Source: Nitriliruptorales bacterium
GTDB lineage: Bacteria > Actinomycetota > Nitriliruptoria > Euzebyales > Egibacteraceae
DNA length: 45,029 nucleotides
NCBI GenBank assembly: GCA_009379795.1
Contig: WHTC01000003.1
Span: forward strand, 1 to 45,029
Reading direction: 5' to 3'
Positions 7,519-15,032 of this stretch are shown in pieces. How positions within the stretch are numbered: position 1 is the first letter of the stretch; each line of letters begins with the position of its first letter. A program made the position numbers and the translations under genes. The notes beneath the pieces are model-generated. The model ran no database searches and had not been told where the DNA came from. It saw only the letters and a list, made by a program, of their open reading frames with translations.

Positions 7519-9845
7519 TGTCCAAGAATCAGGTCGGACGTTCGGTGCCTCGCCTCGAGAGCGAGGCGAAGGTGACGGGAACCGTCGAGTACATCCACAA
7601 CTTCGAGCTTCCGGGGATGCTGTACGGCAAGATCGTGCGCAGCGTGCTGCCGCATGCCCGGATCGTCGGGATCGACTCCGGGGCCGCACTCGAAGTTCCC
7701 GGCGTGCGCAAGGTCGTCACCGCAGCCGAGGTGCGCACCGTCACGGCGGTCGACTACGTCGGTCCCGCGTTCCACGATCAGCCGGTGCTCGCCATCGACA
7801 AGGTGGTGTTCGTCGGTGAGCCGGTCGCCTGCGTGCTCGCCGAGGATCCTCGCGCCGCCACCGAGGCGGCGGACCTCGTGGACGTCGAGTATGAGGAGCT
7901 GCCAGCGGTCTTCGACGAGGTCGCGGCGTGCAGCCCCGACGCGCCTCTCGTGCACGAGCGCGTCGAGGCGAGCGCGATGTTCTCCGATCTCAAGACCTTG
8001 TCCGATCGTCGCTCCACCAACGTCATCCTCGACTACCAGTTGCGGCGCGGCGAAGTGGAACAGGGGTTTGCGGAGGCCGATCACGTCTTCGAGAACACCT
8101 TCCACAGCCCGGCGAGCGTGCATACGACGATGGAGCCGTTCGTGAGCTTGGGCGAGGTCGGCGATGGCGGCCTGATCACGGTTCACTCCGCGACGCAGAA
8201 CCCGTCGATCGTCCAGATCGAGTTGGCGCGGCTCTTCGGCGTGCCGGAGAACCGCATCCGGGTCCGGACGGCATTCCTCGGGGGCGGGTTCGGCGCCAAG
8301 CTCTATCCGAAGCTCGAGCCACTCGTGGCCGTATGCGCCATGCTCACGCGACGGCCCGTCAAGATCGCGTTGACGATGGACGAGCAGTTCGTGACCCTCA
8401 CGCGCCACGCGACGACGATACGGCTCAAGACCGGCGTCAAGGCCGACGGGACCATGGTGGCGCGCCACTGCGACGTGACATGGAACACCGGCGCCTATGC
8501 GGACATCGGACCCCGGGTCGCGCAGAAGACCGGGTTCACCGCCGCCGGCCCCTACGACATCAAGCACGTCTGGATCGACTCGCGCTGCGTCTACACCAAC
8601 CTTCCGCCGGCCGGGGCGATGCGCGGGTTCGGGGTCCCCCAGGTGGCGTGGGCCTACGAGCGTCAGAGCGACATCATCGCGCGCGAGCTGGGGATCGACC
8701 CGCTGGCGTTCCGCGAGCGCAACGTGCTCCGCAACGGCCGCCCGCACGCCGCGGGCACGGAGATCAGGGGCGCGGGGACCGAGGAGGTGCTCGCGGAGTT
8801 GCGCAGGTCCATGCGCTGGGACGAACCGCTCGAAGACGGAGACGGCATGGTTGTACGGGGCCGTGGCGTCGCGTTCGGCATGAAGGCCGTGATCACCCCG
8901 TCGACCTCGGTCGCGATCATCAACCTCTCCGGTGACGCCAGCTGCCGGGTCTACTGCAGCAGCGTCGACATGGGACAGGCCTCGGACACCGCGTACGCAC
9001 AGATCGTCGCAGAGGTGCTGGGACTGCGAACCGAGGACGTCGCGATCGTCCATCCGGATACGCAGATCACGCCTTACGACATGGGCACGCTGGGCTCGCG
9101 ATCCCTGTATCACATGGGGAACGCCCTCCAGCGGGCCGCAGGCGAAGTCCGCGACCAGTTGCTCGCCTACGCGGTCGAGCACCTCGAAATCCCGCTTGAG
9201 GACCTCGACCTCGCTGACGGCGCCGTCGTCGCGCGCGACGGAAGGCGGATGCCGCTTCCCGAACTCGTCGCGGCGCGTTTCGGGATGCAGGCGGGCAACG
9301 TCATCGGGCGTGGGGAGTTCACCCCCTCCTACACCAAGCCCGAACCAGATACAGGACAGTCGCCGAACATCGCGGCCTTCTGGATGGTGGGCGGCGCCGG
9401 CGCCGAGGTGTCGGTCGACACCGAGACCGGGGATGTGAAGGTCCACCGCTTGGTCGTGCTCGGTGACGCCGGTCGGGCGATCAACCCCGATGTCGTCCGG
9501 GCGCAGCTCACCGGCGCAGCGGTCATGCAGCTGGGGATGGCGTGCTCCGAAGAGATGAGCTACGAGAACGGCCAGCTCACGAACGCGGGGCTGGCCTACT
9601 ACAAGGTTCCGGGCATGCTCGACATGCCCGAACGGTTCGAGGGGATCGTGGTGGAGTTCCCGATGGAGGGAGATGCGCCGTTTGGCGCGAAGGGCGTGGG
9701 CGAGACGGGCACCTTCGCCGTCGCCCCGGCTGTCGCGAATGCTGTCGAGAACGCCGCCGGCGCGCGAGTCATGGGCCTGCCATTGACCCCCGACCGGATC
9801 TGGGAGGCCTTGCCGGCCAGCGGCCGCCCCGAGGCGAGGAGCTGA
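7518..9845 (+). CDS. Molybdenum hydroxylase large subunit, molybdopterin-binding (aldehyde/aromatic hydroxylase type)
   Basis: This 775-residue catalytic subunit binds the molybdopterin cytosine dinucleotide cofactor and hydroxylates a ring carbon or aldehyde with water-derived oxygen. The N-terminal a/b hammerhead domain is residues about 15-120. Cofactor motifs are FLGGGFGAKLYPKLEP (about 252-267), GAMRGFGVPQ (about 366-375), GSRSLYHMGNAL (about 530) and FGAKGVGETG with the catalytic glutamate at about 729. The RGFG motif groups it with xanthine dehydrogenase, 4-hydroxybenzoyl-CoA reductase and N-heteroaromatic hydroxylases. The AYRCSFR loop that marks true CO dehydrogenase (form I) is absent, so this should not be called coxL. 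The substrate is probably an aromatic or heteroaromatic acid given the neighbours. Confidence 0.93.
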   Translation: MSKNQVGRSVPRLESEAKVTGTVEYIHNFELPGMLYGKIVRSVLPHARIVGIDSGAALEVPGVRKVVTAAEVRTVTAVDYVGPAFHDQPVLAIDKVVFVGEPVACVLAEDPRAATEAADLVDVEYEELPAVFDEVAACSPDAPLVHERVEASAMFSDLKTLSDRRSTNVILDYQLRRGEVEQGFAEADHVFENTFHSPASVHTTMEPFVSLGEVGDGGLITVHSATQNPSIVQIELARLFGVPENRIRVRTAFLGGGFGAKLYPKLEPLVAVCAMLTRRPVKIALTMDEQFVTLTRHATTIRLKTGVKADGTMVARHCDVTWNTGAYADIGPRVAQKTGFTAAGPYDIKHVWIDSRCVYTNLPPAGAMRGFGVPQVAWAYERQSDIIARELGIDPLAFRERNVLRNGRPHAAGTEIRGAGTEEVLAELRRSMRWDEPLEDGDGMVVRGRGVAFGMKAVITPSTSVAIINLSGDASCRVYCSSVDMGQASDTAYAQIVAEVLGLRTEDVAIVHPDTQITPYDMGTLGSRSLYHMGNALQRAAGEVRDQLLAYAVEHLEIPLEDLDLADGAVVARDGRRMPLPELVAARFGMQAGNVIGRGEFTPSYTKPEPDTGQSPNIAAFWMVGGAGAEVSVDTETGDVKVHRLVVLGDAGRAINPDVVRAQLTGAAVMQLGMACSEEMSYENGQLTNAGLAYYKVPGMLDMPERFEGIVVEFPMEGDAPFGAKGVGETGTFAVAPAVANAVENAAGARVMGLPLTPDRIWEALPASGRPEARS

Positions 9846-9850
9846 CAGCG

Positions 9851-10345
9851 ATGGCCACCAATGACCGGATCACCATCACCCTGAACGGCTCGCCGGTCGA
9901 GCTCCCTGCGGCGCCGCATGAGACCCTCCTTGAGGTGTTGCGACGGGAGCGGCTGCACGGCTGCCGTGAGAGCTGCGGTCAGGGTGTCTGTGGAACCTGC
10001 ACGGTGCTCATGGACAAGCGCGCCGTCGCCACCTGCATCCTGCTGGCGCGGCTCGCCGACGGCACCGAGATCGAGACGGTCGAGGGTCTCGGAGTGCCGG
10101 GGGACCTGAGCGTGGTGCAGGAGGCGTTCGTCCAGGAGGCGGGCTTCCAGTGCGGATTCTGCACCCCTGGCATAGTGCTCTCGGCGACACAGCTGTTGCG
10201 GGAGAAGCCCCATCCGACCGACGATGAGATCGCGCACTACCTTGCCGGCAACATCTGCCGCTGCGGCGCCTACCCCGAGATCGTGAGCGCCGTGCATGCC
10301 GCTGCGGATATGCTCGCGGCCGAGCAGGGGACGGGGGCACGGTGA
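9851..10345 (+). CDS. Molybdenum hydroxylase small subunit, 2x[2Fe-2S]
   Basis: This 164-residue small subunit carries two [2Fe-2S] clusters. The N-terminal plant-type ferredoxin site is ESCGQGVCGTC plus a later Cys (Cys42, 47, 50, 62); an extra Cys38 precedes it. The C-terminal helical site is FQCGFCTPG with GNICRCGAYPE (about residues 98-138). It relays electrons from the molybdenum centre to the FAD subunit. The length matches CoxS-like proteins. ATG 9851 begins 5 bases after the large-subunit stop; the Shine-Dalgarno is GAGGAG within the end of that gene. A GC-rich 14-base palindrome follows the stop. Confidence 0.93.
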   Translation: MATNDRITITLNGSPVELPAAPHETLLEVLRRERLHGCRESCGQGVCGTCTVLMDKRAVATCILLARLADGTEIETVEGLGVPGDLSVVQEAFVQEAGFQCGFCTPGIVLSATQLLREKPHPTDDEIAHYLAGNICRCGAYPEIVSAVHAAADMLAAEQGTGAR

Positions 10346-10354
10346 CGGCGCCAT

Positions 10355-10368
10355 CGGGGGCGCCCCCG
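10355..10368. terminator. Perfect GC palindrome between convergent genes
   Basis: The 14 bases CGGGGGCGCCCCCG are a perfect palindrome in the 39-base space between the convergent small subunit and alpha/beta hydrolase genes. It may stop transcription from both sides, but there is no loop of normal size and no T-run, so the terminator role is tentative. Confidence 0.35.
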
Positions 10369-10384
10369 GTCGGCCCTCGGGCAT

Positions 10385-11142
10385 TCAGATGCGGGTGAAC
10401 AGATCCGCCTCGAGCAGCCGCGCGATCGCGTCGGGGCGTTCCACTGCGCTGAGGTGGCTGCAGCGGGGGATGACGTGCAGACCCGTGTCCGGGATGAGCT
10501 GGCGTAGCAGCTCGGCGTCCGTCGCCGGATCCTGGGCGCCGACGATGACAGTCGTTGGCGCGGTGATCGCCGGGACCAGCGCGCGCAGGTCCATAGCGCC
10601 CATCGCTCGACAGGTCGCAGCGTAGTGGTCCAGGTCGTTCGACCGGAAGACGTCGAGCAGTCGTTCGCCCATCTCCGGGTTCTGCTCGGCGAACCCGGCG
10701 GAGAACCACCGGTTCAGCTGAAAGGCGGCGAGCGAATCCAACCCGTCGCGCAGTGCCTTCTGAGCGCGCCCCTCCCAATCCGCGGGCGCGGTCTCGCCAT
10801 ACCAGCAGGTGGTGTCCAGCAGGGCGAGGCCGCGGACGAAGCCGGGGTGCCTCGCCGAGACGGCCTGAGCGACGCACCCCCCGAGAGAGAGAGACCCACG
10901 ACGATCACCGGTCCGGTGCCAAGGTCCCGGAGAAGCGCCGCGACCTCGTCGGCCATCGCCTCTATGGTGATCTCTTCGAGTCTCGGCGACGCGCCGTGAC
11001 CCGGAAGGTCAAGCGCGATGATGCCGAAGCGATCGCGCACGAGCGGGATCATGCCCTCCCACACCGTTCGGTCGAGTGCCAGCGAGTGGAGGAGAACAAG
11101 CGTTCCCTCGCCGCCGCCGTCGTGTCGGGTGAACTCGAGCAT
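10385..11142 (-). pseudogene. Alpha/beta hydrolase (3-oxoadipate enol-lactonase-like), broken by a 2-base frameshift
   Basis: Two leftward reading frames, 10714-11142 and 10385-10741, are halves of one hydrolase. The first ends properly up to VIVVGLSL and then runs into nonsense at a (GA)6 tract (10883-10894, CT on the coding strand). Removing one dinucleotide restores VVGLSLGGCVAQAVSARHPG, the standard nucleophile elbow GxSxGG, and gives a continuous protein of about 251 residues. The other catalytic parts are intact: LLHS oxyanion region, LDLPGHGAS, the acid in IVGAQDPATD, and the His in IPRCSHLSAVERP. The intact form resembles PcaD-like lactonases or ring-fission product hydrolases, fitting the catabolic setting. 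It is convergent with the Mo-hydroxylase operon and divergent from the UbiD gene. Whether this is a true mutation, slippage switching or an assembly error cannot be told here. Confidence 0.85.
10883..10894. repeat. (GA)6 dinucleotide tract at the frameshift
   Basis: Six GA units, directly preceded by six C residues, lie exactly at the nucleophile elbow of the hydrolase. Five units would keep the reading frame. Such tracts are prone to slippage during replication and to sequencing or assembly errors. Confidence 0.85.
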
Positions 11143-11209
11143 CGCTACCTCCCGCGCGCCGTGATGTCGGTCTCGAGGAACCGGGGCGGCTCGAGCGTAG
11201 GAGCAGTCG

Positions 11210-11239
11210 TTGACTTAAATCAAATATCAACGCTAGAGT
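11210..11239 (+). promoter_or_regulatory. Promoter with overlapping dyad upstream of the first ubiD-like gene
   Basis: TTGACT (11210-11215) and TAGAGT (11234-11239) are separated by 18 bases, a fair match to a sigma-70 type promoter pointing at the UbiD gene at 11310. The -35 box is half of a near-perfect dyad at 11210-11223, TTGAcTTAAaTCAA, with a single mismatched pair. This is an AT-rich island in GC-rich DNA and lies between divergent genes, as expected for an operator. The regulator could be the local GntR or IclR protein; that is a guess. Confidence 0.45.
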
Positions 11240-11309
11240 GCGTCAATCCAAGGGTCCCGGACGACGGTGCCCCACGATTCGTCGACGGCACAGGAGCAGG
11301 TGGAGGGAC

Positions 11310-12740
11310 ATGGCGAAGGATCTGCGGAGCTTCCTGAACGAGGTGGTCGAGCATCGGCCGGGCGATGTGAAAATCGTCGATTCCGCGGTTGACCCCCGGT
11401 TCGGTATCACCGCCTGGGGGGCGGCGTACGAGCGGCGGGGTGAGTTCCCGGCGTTCCTGTTCACCAACGTCGAGGGCGGCGCGACGTCGGTGGTGACGAA
11501 CCTGGCGGCTACCTGGGAGCGGATGGCGCTGGCGCTGGGAACCAGCGTGCACGAACTGCAGACCACGACCAACATGAACGAGGGTCGCACTGCCCATCCG
11601 CCCGTTGAGGTCGCTCGGGAGCAGGCTCCGGTCAAGGAGGTCGTCTGGACCGGTGATGAGGCCAGGCTCGATCGCCTGCCGATCCCGACGCATAACCACG
11701 CGGACGGTGGCCCGTATCTCACGGCCGCGGTGGGGATCATGCGCGATCCGCTCACCGAGGAACTGAATGCCGGCATCTATCGTCATCATGTCTACGACGC
11801 CAGGTCGATGGGTGTCTGGTTCTTCGGGTCCCACCATGGCGGAACGATTCACCGCCGGTACGAGCAGAAGATGGAGGGGACGCCCATCGGGTTGGCCATC
11901 GGCCATCACCCCGGATTCCTGATGGGGGCCGTCTCCCGGGTTCCCGGGATAGGCGGGGAGTACAACGCGGCGGGAGCCTTCCTTGGCGAGTCCGTGGAGG
12001 TCGTGAGGGCGGAGAAGCTCGACATCCTGGTTCCCGCGCGGGCGGAGATCGTCATCGAGGGGGTCATCCGCCCGGGTGAGCAACGTGAGGAGGGACCCTT
12101 CGCCGAGTGGCCGGGTCTGTATGTGGCCGGTGGACCGAAGCCCATCATCGACGTGGTCGCCATCACGATGCGGCGCGACGCGGTGTTCCAGGACATCCAG
12201 TCGGCCGGCCAGGAGCATCGGCTGATGGGGGGGCTGCCCCGGATCGCCAGCGTCCAGGCCAACGTATCGAAGGTTGTCGACGAGTTGGTGGGGGTCAACA
12301 TCCCGCTGCACACGAGGATGCACTGCTACGTGTCAATCAAGAAGACCAACGACGGCGAACCCACGCGTGCGGCGTTCGCTGCGCTGAACACCGAGCCGGA
12401 GAACCTGCGCATGATCGTCGTCGTGGACGACGACATCGACGTGCATGACGAGAAGGCCGTTTCGTGGGCGGTCGGGACGCGCTTCGACGCCGAGAGGGAC
12501 CTGCAGATCATCCCTCGGTGGAACGGCCCCGCAGGTCTGCTGCCCACCAATTGGTCCTACGATGACAAGGGTGCGCGTCAACCGCGCATGTCGTCGGCGT
12601 GCATCATCGACGCGACCAAGCCGGCGCCTCCGATCCAGTACCCCGACCGGGCGTACGTCCCTCAGGCGGCGATCGAGGAAGTCCGACCCGAGTCGACCAG
12701 CGACTTCACGCCCGGGTGGGAGCTGCCGGCGGTCCGGTGA
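11310..12740 (+). CDS. UbiD family (prenylated-FMN dependent) decarboxylase
   Basis: This 476-residue protein has the UbiD fold. UbiD enzymes reversibly decarboxylate aromatic or unsaturated acids using prenylated FMN made by UbiX. Recognised parts are the N-terminal domain with ITAWGAAYERRGEFPAFLF, the cofactor region NAGIYRHHVYDARSMGVWFF, and the acidic catalytic stretch EIVIEGVIRP followed by REEGPFAEWPGLY (Glu246-Glu266 area, where the E-R-E catalytic acids lie). The start is ATG 11310 behind GGAGGGAC; the frame is open further upstream without a good ribosome site. It is transcribed away from the broken hydrolase and followed after 59 bases by the flavin monooxygenase. No ubiX is present in the window, so the cofactor must come from elsewhere. 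Substrate unknown; an aromatic carboxylate is likely. Confidence 0.9.
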   Translation: MAKDLRSFLNEVVEHRPGDVKIVDSAVDPRFGITAWGAAYERRGEFPAFLFTNVEGGATSVVTNLAATWERMALALGTSVHELQTTTNMNEGRTAHPPVEVAREQAPVKEVVWTGDEARLDRLPIPTHNHADGGPYLTAAVGIMRDPLTEELNAGIYRHHVYDARSMGVWFFGSHHGGTIHRRYEQKMEGTPIGLAIGHHPGFLMGAVSRVPGIGGEYNAAGAFLGESVEVVRAEKLDILVPARAEIVIEGVIRPGEQREEGPFAEWPGLYVAGGPKPIIDVVAITMRRDAVFQDIQSAGQEHRLMGGLPRIASVQANVSKVVDELVGVNIPLHTRMHCYVSIKKTNDGEPTRAAFAALNTEPENLRMIVVVDDDIDVHDEKAVSWAVGTRFDAERDLQIIPRWNGPAGLLPTNWSYDDKGARQPRMSSACIIDATKPAPPIQYPDRAYVPQAAIEEVRPESTSDFTPGWELPAVR

Positions 12741-12799
12741 GACCCTGGAAGCGTCTGCTTGGGCGCGTGCGGCCGCCGTCGAGCGTGAGGAGGAGGGAC

Positions 12800-14014
12800 G
12801 TGTCCAGGACGACAAGGGTGATTGTCGTGGGCGCCGGTCCTGTCGGCGTTGCCGCCGCGCTGGACGCTTCGCGACGAGGGTTCCGGGTGACGCTTCTCGA
12901 GTCGCAGGGCACCATCGACTCCGCCCCGCGCGCCGCGACGTTCCATCCCTCGACCCTGGAGATGGTCGCTCGGTTGGGTGTCTGGGACGAGTTCGTGGCT
13001 GCGGGCCTCGTGGCACGTATGGTCGACTTCTGGGATAAACCATCCCGCACACTCGTCGCCCGGTTCGATCACGCCGTGCTTCAGGACGACACCGAGTTCC
13101 CCTTCGTCGTCCAGACCGAGCAGCACAAACTCGTGGACATCGCCCTCCGGCGGTTGGTCGGGCAGTCGGACGTCGCCGTGCACCTGTCGACGGCGGTGAC
13201 CGGGGTACGGCAGACCGCGGACTCCGTGACCGTCACGGCGGTCGGGCCAGAGGGCGAGCGGACGTTTGAGGGCGATTTCGTGGTCGGCTGCGACGGTGGG
13301 CGGAGCACGGTCCGCAAGGCGGTGGGCGTGGAGTTCGAGGGCTTCACCTGGCCTGAGCGATTCGTCGTCCTGACCGCCCGTTTCGATGTCCAGCGGGTCC
13401 TCGACTGCTCGTACCGCAACTACTTCGCCGACCCGCAGGCGTGGGCAAACCTCTTCAAGGTCGCGGGTGACGATGGCCTCGGCCGCTGGCGAGCGGTCTC
13501 TCCGACCGGTGTGTCCGAGAGCGACGGGGAGGCCGTGAGCGATGAGCAGTCTGCGCAACGACTCGGCAGCCTCGTTCCGGAGGCCGGGATCGAGGACCTC
13601 GTCCACCGCAACGTCTACCACGTGCATCAGCGGGTGGCGTCCCGCTTCCGGGCAGGTCGCGTGTTTCTCGCCGGCGACGCGGCGCACGTGAACAACCCCA
13701 TCGGTGGCCTCGGCCTCAACTGCGGCGTGCATGACGCCGTCGAACTCATGGACACCCTGGAGCTCATGCCTCCGGATCGGCTCGACGAGTCGCTGCTCGA
13801 TCGGTACGAGCGCCGCCGCAGGCCGCTCATCATCGAGTTCGTGCAGGATCAGACGATCGCCAACAAGCGACGTCTCGAGGAGCAGGACCCCTCCGCACGC
13901 CTCAAGCGGCAGCGGGAGCTGCGGGACACGGCCGCAGACCCCAAGCGGCACCGCGAATTCCTGCTGCGCAGCTCACTGATCGCGAGCGTCCGCCGGTCGA
14001 GGGAAATCGCCTGA
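12800..14014 (+). CDS. FAD-dependent monooxygenase, PheA/TfdB/UbiH-like
   Basis: This 404-residue flavin hydroxylase (FAD_binding_3) would add an oxygen to an aromatic ring using NAD(P)H. The Rossmann motif is VIVVGAGPVGVAAAL (GAGPVG, residues 11-16). The DG motif is VVGCDGGRSTVRKAVG (about 155-170). The GD motif is RVFLAGDAAHVNNPIGGLGL (about 286-305). The GTG at 12800 was chosen because GAGGAGGAGGG lies just upstream and the FAD motif then begins at the usual distance; the frame is open far upstream inside ubiD but without family similarity. It is short compared with phenol hydroxylases (500-600 residues) because the C-terminal thioredoxin-like domain is missing. It follows UbiD, so decarboxylation then hydroxylation, or the reverse, is plausible. 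Confidence 0.9.
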   Translation: MSRTTRVIVVGAGPVGVAAALDASRRGFRVTLLESQGTIDSAPRAATFHPSTLEMVARLGVWDEFVAAGLVARMVDFWDKPSRTLVARFDHAVLQDDTEFPFVVQTEQHKLVDIALRRLVGQSDVAVHLSTAVTGVRQTADSVTVTAVGPEGERTFEGDFVVGCDGGRSTVRKAVGVEFEGFTWPERFVVLTARFDVQRVLDCSYRNYFADPQAWANLFKVAGDDGLGRWRAVSPTGVSESDGEAVSDEQSAQRLGSLVPEAGIEDLVHRNVYHVHQRVASRFRAGRVFLAGDAAHVNNPIGGLGLNCGVHDAVELMDTLELMPPDRLDESLLDRYERRRRPLIIEFVQDQTIANKRRLEEQDPSARLKRQRELRDTAADPKRHREFLLRSSLIASVRRSREIA

Positions 14015-14235
14015 GCTGTGCGCCACCTTGTTCAAACGCGGTGAGACCAAGCCCGGCAAGCCACGACGGCACGAGGGGCATCAGCAGGGTTGCGCCGAGC
14101 ATCAACTGACTCTTTCCGGGACGCTCACCCGCACGTACCCGGGCTCGCGTGCCCACACGCATATGACGTGAGTTGCGATGAGTTCTGCTGCCGCTGGCCG
14201 TCTTAGTTGATGGGAATTGAGCGAAGGAGGCCGGA

Positions 14236-14991
14236 GTGCTGCTCAGAGGCAAGAACGCCCTGGTGTACGGAGGGGGCGGGTCGATCGGCGGCGCCGTCGC
14301 GCGCGCATTCGCCCGCGAGGGAGCGAGCGTCTTTCTCGCCGGTCGCACCCTGGCGAATCTCGACAAGGTGGCCGCGGACATCGCCGCCGCGGGAGGAGCG
14401 GCCGACACGGCCCAGGTCGACGCGCACGACCCGGAAGCCGTCGAGGCTCACGTGGAAGAGGTGGCGAGGAAGGCGGGGACCATCGATGTCTGCTTCAACG
14501 CGGTCGGCCTCAACGACGTGCAGGACATGCCACTTGTCGAGATGTCGCTGCAGGACTTCATCACTCCGGTTACCGAGGCTGCGCGCACCCACTTCCTCAC
14601 GGCCACCGCGGCGGCGCGGCGGATGACCGCGCAGGGCTCGGGGGTGATTGTGATGCTCTCGTCGTCGGCTGCCCGCGAGTCGGGCTTCGAGATGGGGGGC
14701 TTCAGCCTCGCCTGTGCGGCGATCGAGTGCCTTACACGCAGCCTCGCCGGTGAGGTTGGACGCCATGGCGTGCGGGTCGTGGCCCTGCGGCCGAATTTGA
14801 TTCCTGAAACCCACCCAGAGATCTCCGAGAGTCACCCACAAGCGGTCCAGGCCTTGGCAGAAGGCACCGCGCTCGGGCGCCTGTCCCGGCTTGCCGAGGT
14901 CGCCGACACCGCCGCGTTCGTGGCCTCCGACCATGCCGGCGCGATGACCGGCGCGGTCGTGAACCTCACCTGCGGCGCGATCGTCGACTGA
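14236..14991 (+). CDS. Short-chain dehydrogenase/reductase with altered catalytic residues
   Basis: This 251-residue protein has the classical SDR fold. The cofactor loop is YGGGGSIGGAVARAF (residues 11-25, variant of TGxxxGIG), followed by AGRT and NAVG (88-91). The serine region LSSSAA (141-146) is present, but the YxxxK pair is replaced by Phe156 and Cys160 in GGFSLACAAIECLTRSLAGE. GTG 14236 has AAGGAGG 5 bases upstream. The Phe/Cys variant argues against a normal Tyr-Lys proton relay: the protein may be a non-redox SDR, a partner subunit, or use another mechanism. It ends the rightward catabolic run and is convergent with the helicase gene. SDR family is certain; dehydrogenase activity is doubtful. 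Confidence 0.88.
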   Translation: MLLRGKNALVYGGGGSIGGAVARAFAREGASVFLAGRTLANLDKVAADIAAAGGAADTAQVDAHDPEAVEAHVEEVARKAGTIDVCFNAVGLNDVQDMPLVEMSLQDFITPVTEAARTHFLTATAAARRMTAQGSGVIVMLSSSAARESGFEMGGFSLACAAIECLTRSLAGEVGRHGVRVVALRPNLIPETHPEISESHPQAVQALAEGTALGRLSRLAEVADTAAFVASDHAGAMTGAVVNLTCGAIVD

Positions 14992-15032
14992 GGAGCAGGC
15001 GGATGTTATCGCCGAGCCCTTTCCGCCCGCCA

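Noticed and set aside
7497-9446. A 649-codon open frame opposite the molybdenum hydroxylase large subunit
   Set aside because: The sense strand carries clear cofactor motifs throughout; the antisense product has only low-complexity His/Arg/Asp-rich sequence.
6631-10345. Calling the three molybdenum hydroxylase genes coxMLS (CO dehydrogenase)
   Set aside because: The large subunit has RGFG-type sequence and lacks the AYRCSFR loop with the catalytic cysteine of true CO dehydrogenase.
14015-14235. A hydrophobic leftward stretch (SQLMLGATLLMPLVPSWLAG) between the monooxygenase and SDR genes
   Set aside because: It looks like a membrane-protein piece, but it is short, lacks a start and ribosome site, and continues into sequence antisense to the monooxygenase. 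Chance is more likely.
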